Under the pieces are notes generated by a model. It ran no database searches. It was not told the origin of the DNA and saw nothing but the letters and a program-made list of their open reading frames with translations. The position numbers were made by a program, and so were the translations under genes. This document shows, one piece after another, positions 1-7,475 of a stretch of 14,387 bases of DNA. Each line of letters begins with the position of its first letter. Positions within the stretch are counted from its first letter, which is position 1. The stretch is from contig JBOGIW010000029.1 in the NCBI GenBank assembly GCA_050748045.1, positions 1-14,387 on the forward strand, in the 5' to 3' direction. The DNA comes from CAVYVZ01 sp050748045 (GTDB taxonomy: Bacteria; Acidobacteriota; Vicinamibacteria; Vicinamibacterales; UBA2999).

Positions 1-881
1 ACCTGGCTCCGCTCGAGGCCGGCGGCGAGCGCGTCGCGCGCGGCGACGGAGTCGGTTCGCTCGCGCGCGGTGGCCCTGGCCGCGGCCACTGCGAACCAGG
101 TGAGCGCCTCGACCGGGTCGGGCGCAACCAGGTAGCCGTCGCGATAACTGACACCCAGCGCATGCGCGGCCGATGGAAAGCCCTGGCCGGCCGCCTGGCG
201 GCACCAGCGGATCGCCTCGGCGGGATTCCGATCGATGCCCGCGCCGTCCTTGTAGGCGAGCGCCAGGTGGTACTGCCCCTGCGCGTCGCCGAGGTCCGCG
301 GCGCCGCGGAACCACTTCACCGCTTCCGAGGAGTCCTGCGTCACCCCGCGGCCATGCTCGTACATGTACCCGAGGTTCGCTATCGCCGGCGGGTATCCCT
401 TCAGCGCCGCGCGCCGGTACCATGCGACGGCTGCCTTGTCGTCGGCCGGCACGCCGAGCCCACGCGCGAGCTGCTCGCCGAGGTTGTTCTGGCCGCGCGG
501 GTCGCCTTGATCCGCAGCCTTGCGATACCAGCGGACGGCGGCGGCATGGTCCTGGGCAACGCCTCGGCCGAATGCGTACATCGCGCCGAGCGCGCTCTGC
601 GCCTCGGCCTCTCCGGCCTCGGCCGCCCTGCGGTACCACGCGCCCGCCAGGCGCAGGTTGAGGGCGACGCCGTCGCCACCCTCGTACAGACGGCCGAGCT
701 GGAGCTGGGCTTTCACGTCGCCGCGCTGCGCTTTCGCACGAGCGAGGGCGATCCATTCCGGTTCGACGGCCAGCGCGCCGGCACGGACAGGCGCCTGGCC
801 GCCGGTCTGCGCGACGCAGACGGGGGCGGAGCAGCCGACAACGGCCGCAAGCACCCCGGCGCGCAGGCTGCACGGCCTCAC
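1..881 (-). CDS. Sel1-repeat (SLR/TPR-like) exported protein, C-terminus cut by window edge
   Basis: At least 293 residues are visible, running off the left edge. After the signal region come six tandem Sel1-like repeats (about residues 55-270) with the pattern A-LG-YxxGxGV-D-A-WYRxAA-G; clear units include LGAMYAFGRGV, LGYMYEHGRGV and LALAYKDGAGI. The C-terminal ARDALAAGLERSQ resembles the usual end of SLR proteins, so little is probably missing. The start is a GTG at 881: an in-frame TGA lies upstream, no ATG intervenes, and a GAGG sits 9 bases before it. The N-terminus (MRPCSLRAGVLAAVVGC) is a short export signal with a plausible lipobox VVGC (Cys17); cleavage by signal peptidase I near VCVA-Q is the alternative. 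SLR proteins are alpha-solenoid scaffolds for protein-protein contacts, often in the periplasm. It diverges from the ABC operon across 165 bases. The partner is unknown. The family call is firm; the function is not. Confidence 0.88.
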   Translation of the reverse strand, partial: MRPCSLRAGVLAAVVGCSAPVCVAQTGGQAPVRAGALAVEPEWIALARAKAQRGDVKAQLQLGRLYEGGDGVALNLRLAGAWYRRAAEAGEAEAQSALGAMYAFGRGVAQDHAAAVRWYRKAADQGDPRGQNNLGEQLARGLGVPADDKAAVAWYRRAALKGYPPAIANLGYMYEHGRGVTQDSSEAVKWFRGAADLGDAQGQYHLALAYKDGAGIDRNPAEAIRWCRQAAGQGFPSAAHALGVSYRDGYLVAPDPVEALTWFAVAAARATARERTDSVAARDALAAGLERSQ

Positions 882-957
882 GGACTGGTACCTCAGTCCC
901 TGTATCGGCCGAACCCGTGTGCAGGGTCAGGTTCGTGCGGAAGCCCGACACGGTCTC

Positions 958-988
958 TTGCAGGAGCGCGCCACCGGCGGGATATCAT
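958..988 (+). promoter_or_regulatory. Possible weak sigma70-type promoter for the ABC exporter operon
   Basis: In the 165-base divergent intergenic region, TTGCAG (958-963) is followed after 17 bases by GATATC (981-986), with TATCAT overlapping at 983-988. It lies about 60 bases before the ATPase start. The -35 and -10 matches are only partial, so this is a weak suggestion. No operator or riboswitch was recognised here. Confidence 0.25.
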
Positions 989-1046
989 CGATGCTCCCCG
1001 TGAACAGCCTCGAACGACGCAGCGTCAAACTCTCGAAGGACACCAG

Positions 1047-1784
1047 ATGGTCAGCGTCAACGGAGTCGGCACGGGCGATGCGCTCATCCAGGCGAGGGGG
1101 CTCGACAAGCGCTACCGTCGCGGGAGCGAGGAGATCCACGTCCTCCGAGGCCTCGACCTGGACATCGCCGCGGGCGAGTTCGCCGCCTTCATGGGTCCAA
1201 GCGGATCGGGCAAGACGACGCTCCTGAACCTGCTCGGTGGGCTGGACACACCGTCATCGGGCACGGTCACGATCGAGAAGCACGAGATCACGAGCCTGTC
1301 GCGCCGCGCGCTCGCCGGCTGGCGCGCGCGTCACGTCGGCTTCGTGTTTCAGCTCTACAACCTCCTCCCCGTGCTCACGGCGGCGCAAAACGTCGAGCTG
1401 CCGCTGCTGCTCACGTCCCTCTCCCGGGCGCGCCGGCGCGAACGGGTCGAGACGGCGCTTCGAATCGTCGGTCTCCACGACCGCATGCACCACTATCCGC
1501 GGCAGCTCTCGGGCGGAGAGGAGCAGCGCGTCGCCATCGCGCGCGCCATCGTGACCAATCCGCCGGTCCTGCTCTGCGACGAGCCGACGGGCGACCTCGA
1601 TCGCAGCAGCGCCGACGCCGTGCTGGATCTGCTCTCGCTGCTCGTCTCCGAGCACCGGACGACGGTGCTCATGGTCACGCACGACCCGCGCGCCGCCGAG
1701 CGGGCGAGCGCGCTGCTGCACCTCGAGAAGGGCGTCCTGGTCGAAGCCGCGGAGCGGCCGTCTCCGCAGGAGGCGCGCGCATGA
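1047..1784 (+). CDS. ABC transporter ATP-binding protein, MacB/LolD/FtsE type
   Basis: A 245-residue nucleotide-binding subunit that powers the two permeases downstream from the cytoplasmic face. All ATPase motifs are present: Walker A GPSGSGKTT (50-58), Q-loop Gln102 in FVFQLYNLLP, signature LSGGE (154-158), Walker B VLLCDEP (174-180) with Glu179, D-loop GDLD and H-loop His212. The FQLYNLLP and LTAAQNVELPL segments are typical of the lipoprotein/macrolide export (MacB, LolD) branch. The frame is open back to about 162, but that part is antisense to the Sel1 gene. The ATG at 1047 is chosen because AAGGA lies about 6 bases before it and homology begins just after. The signature is followed by EEQR rather than the usual QQQR or EQQR, a mild variation. 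The stop overlaps the next start (ATGA), indicating translational coupling. Substrate cannot be read from sequence. Confidence 0.95.
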   Translation: MVSVNGVGTGDALIQARGLDKRYRRGSEEIHVLRGLDLDIAAGEFAAFMGPSGSGKTTLLNLLGGLDTPSSGTVTIEKHEITSLSRRALAGWRARHVGFVFQLYNLLPVLTAAQNVELPLLLTSLSRARRRERVETALRIVGLHDRMHHYPRQLSGGEEQRVAIARAIVTNPPVLLCDEPTGDLDRSSADAVLDLLSLLVSEHRTTVLMVTHDPRAAERASALLHLEKGVLVEAAERPSPQEARA

Positions 1785-2923
1785 GGTTCCTCCCGCTCGT
1801 CGTCGCCAACCTCCGCCGGAAGAAGATCCGCACGATCCTCACCGTCGGCTCGTTCGTCGTCGCCTTCTTCTTGTTCGGCCTGCTCGGGGCGATTCGCTAC
1901 GGCTTCCGCCAGGGGATCGACGTCGCCGGAACCGACCGCCTGGTCGTGATCGGGCGGACCTCGATCATCCAGCCGCTGCCGCTCCCGTATCTCGAGCGCC
2001 TGAAGCGGCTGCCCGGCGTGAAAGACGTGGCGCACGCCACGTGGTTCGGCGGAATCTACCAGGACCCGAAGAACTTCTTTCCCCAGTTCGCCGTGGTGCC
2101 GGACGACTGGCGCCGGATGTACCCCGAGTTCGTCGTGCCCGAGGCACAGTGGAACGCGTTCAAAGCCGATCGGCAGGGTGCCATCGTCGGCGAGAAGCTG
2201 GCCGCGCGTTTCGGCTGGACGATCGGCGATCGTATTCCGCTGAAGGCGCCGGGATTCTTCGGCGGCGTGAACTGGGATTTCACCATTCGAGGCATTTACC
2301 ACGGGACCCGGCCGAATGACGACGAGACGCAGTTCTGGTTTCAGCATCGATATCTCTACGAGAACGGCCCTGCGTTCTGGAAGGGCATCGTCGGCTGGTA
2401 CGTCGTCCGTGTTTCGAACCCCGATCGCGGGCTGGCGGTTGCGAAGGCCATTGATTCGGAGTTCGCGAACTCATCGTCGGAAACGCGGACGCAGACCGAG
2501 TCGGCCTTTGCGGCGTCGTTCGTCAAGCAGATGGGCAACATCGAGTTCCTGATCCTGGCGATCGGGTCGATCGTCTTCTTCACGTTGCTGCTCGTCACGG
2601 GCAACACGATGGCGATCGCCGTGCGCGAACGCACGAACGAGCTGGCCGTGCTGAAAGCGATCGGCTACACCGACCGCTTCGTGCTCGGCCTCGTGCTCGC
2701 GGAGTCGCTGCTGATGGCGGCGGCAGGAGGCGCCGCCGGTCTCTGGCTGGCGACCGGGCTGGTCGACCAGGACATCACGCAGGGCCTGATCCTCCTGTAC
2801 CTCCCTCCGCCGGCGCTCGTCGCCGGCGCGGCGATCGCGCTGGCGACGGGGCTCCTGGCGGGCCTTCTGCCCGCCATCGGCGCCATGCGGCTCACCGTTG
2901 TCAGCGCGCTGCGGAGGGTATGA
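1781..2923 (+). CDS. ABC transporter permease, FtsX/MacB type (first of pair)
   Basis: A 380-residue inner-membrane permease. The layout is that of the MacB superfamily: TM1 (about 18-38), a large periplasmic core (about 40-250), then TM2 (254-275), TM3 (300-323) and TM4 (343-366). The FtsX domain carries the conserved cytoplasmic stretch ERTNELAVLKAIG (283-295) between TM2 and TM3. A strong AGGAGG (1768-1773), 7 bases before the ATG at 1781, fixes the start. It overlaps the ATPase gene by 4 bases and is followed after one base by the second permease, so the likely transporter is a heterodimer of the two permeases with an ATPase dimer. MacB-type machines move substrates across the periplasm or extract them from the inner membrane rather than pumping through a channel. 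Substrate is unknown. Confidence 0.93.
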   Translation: MRFLPLVVANLRRKKIRTILTVGSFVVAFFLFGLLGAIRYGFRQGIDVAGTDRLVVIGRTSIIQPLPLPYLERLKRLPGVKDVAHATWFGGIYQDPKNFFPQFAVVPDDWRRMYPEFVVPEAQWNAFKADRQGAIVGEKLAARFGWTIGDRIPLKAPGFFGGVNWDFTIRGIYHGTRPNDDETQFWFQHRYLYENGPAFWKGIVGWYVVRVSNPDRGLAVAKAIDSEFANSSSETRTQTESAFAASFVKQMGNIEFLILAIGSIVFFTLLLVTGNTMAIAVRERTNELAVLKAIGYTDRFVLGLVLAESLLMAAAGGAAGLWLATGLVDQDITQGLILLYLPPPALVAGAAIALATGLLAGLLPAIGAMRLTVVSALRRV

Positions 2924-2924
2924 C

Positions 2925-4094
2925 GTGGCCATCCCCATCGCCTACAACCTCCGGAGCGCGCGCGCGCGGTGGGCGTCGTCGCTCGTGGCCGTGCTCGGCA
3001 TCGCGGGCACCGTTGCCGTCTTCGTCTCGATGCTCGCGCTCGCCCGCGGCTTCAAGGCCACTGTGGCCTCGTCGGGACTGCCGCAGAACGCCATCGTGCA
3101 GCAGGCGGGCGCCGACACCGAGATGACGAGCGCCCTGGAGCTCGCCGGCGTTCGCGTCATCGAGGATGCTCCGCAGGTCGTCCGGCGCGGGTCCGAGCCG
3201 CTCGTGAGCGCCGAGGTCGTCGTGATTGCGGCGCTGCCGCTCCGGGGCACCGGGAGCGACGCGAACGTGCAGATGCGGGGCGTCTCGCACCGCGTCCTCG
3301 CCGTTCGCGACAACGTACGCCTCATGCAGGGCCGCTTCTTCCAACCGGGTCTCTACGAGATCGTCGTAGGCAGGAATGCCGTGCGCGCGTATGAGGGGCT
3401 GGACTACGGTGCGACTGTGCGAATCGGACCTGGCACCTGGACGGTGGTGGGGATCTTCGACGCGGGCGGCAGCGCGTTCGACTCGGAAATCTGGGCCGAC
3501 GCCGACGTGCTGAACGGAAACTACCAGCGTCCGGCTGGGGTTTTCCAGTCGGCGACGGCGCGCCTGCGCTCCGCCGACGACTTCGCCGCGTTCGAAACGG
3601 CCGTCGAGCGCGACCCTCGGCTCAGAGTGCAGGCGATCCGTGAGCCGGCGTACTACGAGGGGCAGTCACAGGTCGTCACGACGCTGATCACGGTGCTCGG
3701 CGGCCTGGTGGCGATCGTGATGGGCCTCGGGGCGGTGCTCGGAGCGCTCAACACGATGTATTCGGCTGTCGCGGAGCGCTCGCGCGAGATCGCGGTCCTC
3801 CGCGCGCTCGGATTCGGACGCGCCAGCGTGGTCCTGTCGTTCCTGGTCGAAGCGCTGTGCATCGCGTCTGTCGGCGGAATCGTCGGCTGTCTGGCGGTGC
3901 TCCCGGTGAACGGCGTCACGACAGGGACCCTCAACTGGCAGACCTTCTCGCACCTCTCCTTCGCGTTCAGGATTACGGCGGACCTGCTGGTGCTCGGGCT
4001 CGGCTTTGCCCTTGTCATGGGCGTCCTGGGAGGCCTGCCGCCGGCGATCCGCGCGTCGCGCGCGAACGTCGCCACCACACTGCGGGCGCTGTAA
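2925..4094 (+). CDS. ABC transporter permease, FtsX/MacB type (second of pair)
   Basis: A 389-residue partner of the preceding permease. TM1 (about 18-41) is followed by a MacB-like periplasmic core (about 42-245) containing GRFFQPGLYEIVVGRNA (136-152), then TM2 (about 252-276), the conserved ERSREIAVLRALG (284-296), TM3 (about 300-325) and TM4 (about 350-373). The chosen start is GTG at 2925, one base after the previous stop. GGAGG (2913-2917) lies 7 bases upstream and the predicted N-terminus (VAIPIAYNLRSARARW) matches the family. An in-frame TTG at 2898 would extend it into the upstream gene and lacks support. The next gene is convergent, so the operon ends here without an HlyD/MacA adaptor or an outer-membrane channel gene. 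Confidence 0.93.
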   Translation: MAIPIAYNLRSARARWASSLVAVLGIAGTVAVFVSMLALARGFKATVASSGLPQNAIVQQAGADTEMTSALELAGVRVIEDAPQVVRRGSEPLVSAEVVVIAALPLRGTGSDANVQMRGVSHRVLAVRDNVRLMQGRFFQPGLYEIVVGRNAVRAYEGLDYGATVRIGPGTWTVVGIFDAGGSAFDSEIWADADVLNGNYQRPAGVFQSATARLRSADDFAAFETAVERDPRLRVQAIREPAYYEGQSQVVTTLITVLGGLVAIVMGLGAVLGALNTMYSAVAERSREIAVLRALGFGRASVVLSFLVEALCIASVGGIVGCLAVLPVNGVTTGTLNWQTFSHLSFAFRITADLLVLGLGFALVMGVLGGLPPAIRASRANVATTLRAL

Positions 4095-4138
4095 TGCCTG
4101 CGTGCGGCAGCCGTATGGGGCGTCGACACCGCGGCGGT

Positions 4139-4921
4139 TCAGGGGGACCTGTCCACGGCCGGGGGAACGGGGAGTGATTGCAGCGAGACACGCGTGAAGA
4201 GGTCGAGCATTTCAGCCGCCGACGGCTGCTCGAGCACGTATTTTTCGACAAACGCCTGGACGTCCGGGTAGTCCGTGGCGCGCAGCCGATCGGCGGCGAT
4301 CGTGGCGTCGTAGCTGGTGTGTCGCAGCCCGACGCCCGGCCCGAGCAACAGCCAGTCCGCGCCAGGCGCGCCGAACGGCATGCCCACGCTCCCGGCGTTG
4401 ACCACTCGAGTCGTCCCGATCGTCCGATCGAACTGCATGTGCGTATGGCCGCAGACGACGAGCGAGGCGTTCAGCCCTTCGAAGATCGGCAGAAGACGAT
4501 CTTCGGGCGTCAGGCGGGTAAAACACTCGTTGTCATCGCGCGGCGTGCCGTGGCAGAAGAGCACATGTCCGCATCCCTCGATCTCGAGACGGAGCGTCTT
4601 GGGCCAGCCCGCCACGAGCGCCCCGTACTCGACTTGAAGCTGCTGCGCCATCCACCGTATGAGGGACCGATACTGCTCGGGGACCGCGGGGTGATCCCGG
4701 CCGGCCATCGCCTCGAGCACCGCGACCTCGCCGTTTCCGTGGATGAACTGGACGGGAAGGTCGAGAGCCCGCAAACAGGCGAGCGTTTCGCGCACCATCG
4801 GCCCGGGAACCACGTCGCCCCCGACCACAAGACGGTCGACGTTCTCCTGCCGAACCTCGTCGAGCACCGCCTCGAGCGCCGGCAGGTTTCCATGGATGTC
4901 GTAGATTGCGGCAACCCGCAT
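4139..4921 (-). CDS. Calcineurin-like metallophosphoesterase (YfcE/MJ0936-like)
   Basis: A 260-residue cytoplasmic phosphoesterase of the two-metal superfamily. Metal ligands appear in order: D8 and H10 in YDIHGN, D36 in GGDVV, N63 in HGNGE, H124 in FCHGTP, and H159/H161 in CGHTHMQ. AGSVGMPFGAP (176-186) is typical of the YfcE/MJ0936 group, which hydrolyses phosphodiesters with Mn or similar metals in vitro; the natural substrate is usually unknown. No signal peptide is seen. The start ATG at 4921 has GGAGGA about 7 bases upstream, and the protein begins directly with the first metal-binding strand. The frame stays open further upstream, but without homology. It is the last gene of the minus-strand run, 133 bases after the hydrolase, and converges on the ABC operon across 44 bases, where I saw no convincing terminator. 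Confidence 0.92.
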   Translation of the reverse strand: MRVAAIYDIHGNLPALEAVLDEVRQENVDRLVVGGDVVPGPMVRETLACLRALDLPVQFIHGNGEVAVLEAMAGRDHPAVPEQYRSLIRWMAQQLQVEYGALVAGWPKTLRLEIEGCGHVLFCHGTPRDDNECFTRLTPEDRLLPIFEGLNASLVVCGHTHMQFDRTIGTTRVVNAGSVGMPFGAPGADWLLLGPGVGLRHTSYDATIAADRLRATDYPDVQAFVEKYVLEQPSAAEMLDLFTRVSLQSLPVPPAVDRSP

Positions 4922-5054
4922 GGCAGATCCTCCGCGGAAACAGGAGTCGCACCCGGTCGGAATGGTACACCCCGTTCCGGCCGACGCGCGCGGATTGCCG
5001 GGCCGTTGCCTGTCGAACGCGTGCGTCAGACGTGGCGGCGCGAGGCCGCACGCA

Positions 5055-5846
5055 TCAGGCTTGCGGCAGAAACGTCTGGAGGTCGGCCGCGACGAGCTCG
5101 GGGCGTTCCCAGTTCGGGCAATGGCCGGTCTCCCGATACACCTCGAGCCTGGCGCCTGGGATGGCAGCCACAAGGCGGTCCTGATCGTCTCGTGGAAACA
5201 GCCCATCGCGGTCGCCCCACAGGAGGAGCGTTGGCGTCGTGATCCGAGCCAGTTGCCCCGCGTCGTCGTACGCAAGCAATCGGTCGAACACCTCGCGCCA
5301 GAGCCACGCCGGCGGCTTCAGGCTCTCGGCCACAGCCCGTTCGAAGAACAGTTCGGGAAGCGGGACGTAGGCGGTGCTTGCCTGAAAGTCGCGTGCAAAC
5401 TCCACCGGCACGGGATCCGGGAGGCCGGCGATGGCCGCCTGCACGTCCCGCGTGACCGGGTTTGCCGCCCGCAGGCCGGTGCCGATCAAGACCATGCGAG
5501 CGACCCGTTCGGGATGCGCGATGGCCACCTGCCGCGTGACGAAGGTTCCGAACGAATGCCCCACCATCGTGGCGCGCTCGATGGAAACGGCGTCGAGAAA
5601 CGCGAACGCATCCGCGGCGAAGTCCTCAATCCCGTACCCACCGGCCGGACGCTCCGAGTCGCCGAACCCACGCTGGTCCAGCGCGAATGCGTGAACCCGC
5701 GGCGGCAGCAGCGTCAGGACCCTGCTGAACGTGAACCAGGAGTCCGGCCACCCGTGCAGGAAGACGATGGGCTCACCGTCCGCGTCGCCCTGCTCCGCGT
5801 AGTGGAGCCGTGGGCCGCTGGTCAATTGAACTGTCGCGAATCGCAT
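5055..5846 (-). CDS. Alpha/beta hydrolase with Ser-Asp-His triad
   Basis: A 263-residue alpha/beta-fold hydrolase. The oxyanion-hole motif HGWPDSW begins at residue 31, the nucleophile elbow GHSFG places Ser98, GDRDGL places the likely acid at Asp214, and GHCP gives His242. HGWPDSW and DQRGFGDS are common in epoxide hydrolases and haloalkane dehalogenases, but those use an Asp nucleophile. The Ser here points to an esterase, lipase or C-C hydrolase type reaction. No signal peptide, so probably cytoplasmic. The start is drawn at ATG 5846; an in-frame GTG at 5855 has GGAAGG 7 bases upstream and would add three residues (VTR). It lies 58 bases after the MFS exporter and may be co-transcribed with it. 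Substrate unknown. Confidence 0.92.
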   Translation of the reverse strand: MRFATVQLTSGPRLHYAEQGDADGEPIVFLHGWPDSWFTFSRVLTLLPPRVHAFALDQRGFGDSERPAGGYGIEDFAADAFAFLDAVSIERATMVGHSFGTFVTRQVAIAHPERVARMVLIGTGLRAANPVTRDVQAAIAGLPDPVPVEFARDFQASTAYVPLPELFFERAVAESLKPPAWLWREVFDRLLAYDDAGQLARITTPTLLLWGDRDGLFPRDDQDRLVAAIPGARLEVYRETGHCPNWERPELVAADLQTFLPQA

Positions 5847-5904
5847 GCGTGTCACGAAGGGGCCTTCCGGGGACTCATCTCTGAAATCCTCCGTGGGAAT
5901 GCTA

Positions 5905-7395
5905 TCAGGGAGCGGCGCGCGTTGCCTCCGCGGCGTCGCGCTCGGTGGCCAGCGGCGGGCCGTCCACCGCGCAGTAGTGGCGGCGATCGAGCCTGGCGGC
6001 CGGGCACGGATCGGCGCGACCGGCGACCTCGTTGCTGATGAGCAGCCACGCCACCCCGCCGCCGGCCGCGGCCAGCACGGCGCTGATCCACATGGCGGCT
6101 CGAAAGCCGCTCGCAAAGACAACCGGGTCCCGATAGGCGTCACCGGTCAGGCCCGTGAGCCCGGGGATCGCCGCGACCGCGACGAGCCCCGCGCCGCGCG
6201 AAATCGCGTTGTTGATCCCCGAGGCGACACCAGCGTGCCGCGCGGCCGCCGCGGCGAGCACGGTGGCCGTGAGAGGGGCCACGGTCAGCGTCAGACCGAG
6301 ACCGAACACCATCACTCCCGGCAGTACGGTGCCGAGATAGGTGGCCCCCGCCTGCACGCGGCTCAAGAGCGCGAGCCCAGCGGCCATACCCAGAGGCCCG
6401 GCTGTCATCGGCAGGCGCGGTCCGATGCGAGCCGCCAGCAGGCCGGCACGGGCGGACAGCGCGAGCATGAGGGCGGTGATGGGCAGCGTCGCCAGGCCGG
6501 CCTGCATAGGAGAGTAGCCGAGGACCTGCTGGAGGTGGACGACCAGCAGAAAGAAGGTGATCCCAAGGCTGGCGTAGACGACAAACGTGACGAGGTTGGC
6601 GGCCGTGAACTGCCGCGAGCGGAAGATATCGAGCGGCAGCATCGGGTGACGGACGTGCCGCTCCACGGCGACGAAGCCGGCCAGCGCGGCCAGGCCCCCG
6701 GCGCCGGCCGCCAGCGTCGTCCCGCTCGCGCCCCGCTCGCCGGCGTCAATGAGCGCCCACGTCACCCCGGCCAGGCCCACCGCGGTGAGGATTGCGCCAG
6801 CGGTGTCGATGCCGCGGACCGATGCGGGATCGCGCGTCTCGGGGACGTGGCGGATCGCCACGGCGACCACCGCGACGACCAGCGGCACGTTGATCAGGAA
6901 GATCAGACGCCACGACCCCGCACCGACGAGCCACCCGCCGGCGAACGGACCGATGGCGGCGGCGATCCCGGAGAGTCCCGACCAGGCGCCGATGGCTCGC
7001 GCGCGGTCGCCGGGCGCAAACGATGACTGAAGGATGGCGAGGCTGCCCGGCGTAAGCAGCGCACCTCCAACGCCCTGGAGCGCCCGGGCCGCCACGAGCG
7101 CCCCGGCGTTGGGTGCGAGGCCACACAACAAGGAGGCGGCAGCAAACCAGATGGTCCCAATCAGAAAGACCCGCCGTCGCCCGAACCGGTCGCCCAGGGA
7201 CCCGCCGGCGAGCATCAGGGACGCCAGCGTGAGCGTATAGCCGTTCAGGATCCACTGCAGGTCGGCGACGCTCGCGTCCAGCTCGGTGCCGACCGCCGGC
7301 AGCGCGACGTTGACCGCCGTGGCATCCAGAAAGGCAATGCCCGACCCCAGGACGGTCGTCAGCAGAATCCAGCGTGCGGCCGGTGTCCCCCACAC
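5905..7395 (-). CDS. MFS drug exporter, DHA2 (EmrB/QacA) 14-TM type
   Basis: A 496-residue proton-coupled exporter; size and hydrophobicity fit the 14-helix DHA2 family. Signatures: motif D1 LDATAVNVALPAV (23-35), motif A GGSLGDRFGRRR (64-75), motif B ALQGVGGALLTP (105-116) and motif C GIAAAIGPFAGGW (143-155). The last about 33 residues are a hydrophilic cytoplasmic tail. The start is uncertain. GTG at 7395 gives a normal family N-terminus but has no good ribosome-binding site, while the purine-rich GGAGGGAGGGG lies further upstream (about 7431-7441) and the frame is open there without an ATG. DHA2 members expel toxic compounds or natural products. Neither a regulator nor an EmrA-type adaptor is adjacent. 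It is 80 bases downstream of the MotA/ZorA-like gene. Confidence 0.93.
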   Translation of the reverse strand: MWGTPAARWILLTTVLGSGIAFLDATAVNVALPAVGTELDASVADLQWILNGYTLTLASLMLAGGSLGDRFGRRRVFLIGTIWFAAASLLCGLAPNAGALVAARALQGVGGALLTPGSLAILQSSFAPGDRARAIGAWSGLSGIAAAIGPFAGGWLVGAGSWRLIFLINVPLVVAVVAVAIRHVPETRDPASVRGIDTAGAILTAVGLAGVTWALIDAGERGASGTTLAAGAGGLAALAGFVAVERHVRHPMLPLDIFRSRQFTAANLVTFVVYASLGITFFLLVVHLQQVLGYSPMQAGLATLPITALMLALSARAGLLAARIGPRLPMTAGPLGMAAGLALLSRVQAGATYLGTVLPGVMVFGLGLTLTVAPLTATVLAAAAARHAGVASGINNAISRGAGLVAVAAIPGLTGLTGDAYRDPVVFASGFRAAMWISAVLAAAGGGVAWLLISNEVAGRADPCPAARLDRRHYCAVDGPPLATERDAAEATRAAP

Positions 7396-7475
7396 GACCG
7401 CCGCGTCCCCGACAATGGGTGCGCGCAGAACCCCTCCCTCCCGACGATCAACACGGCGCGTCGATCCGGATCCAT

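Noticed and set aside
162..1046. N-terminal extension of the ABC ATPase frame to 540 codons
   Set aside because: It reads antisense through the Sel1-repeat gene. ABC homology begins after the ATG at 1047, which has its own ribosome-binding site.
4095..4138. Terminator between the convergent ABC permease and phosphoesterase genes
   Set aside because: Only a 4-bp TGCC/GGCA pairing was seen and no T-run; not enough to call.
4178..7026. Plus-strand open frames opposite the phosphoesterase, hydrolase and MFS genes (354, 372 and 393 codons)
   Set aside because: Low-complexity Arg/Gly/Ala-rich translations with no motifs, opposite three genes whose active-site or family motifs are intact.
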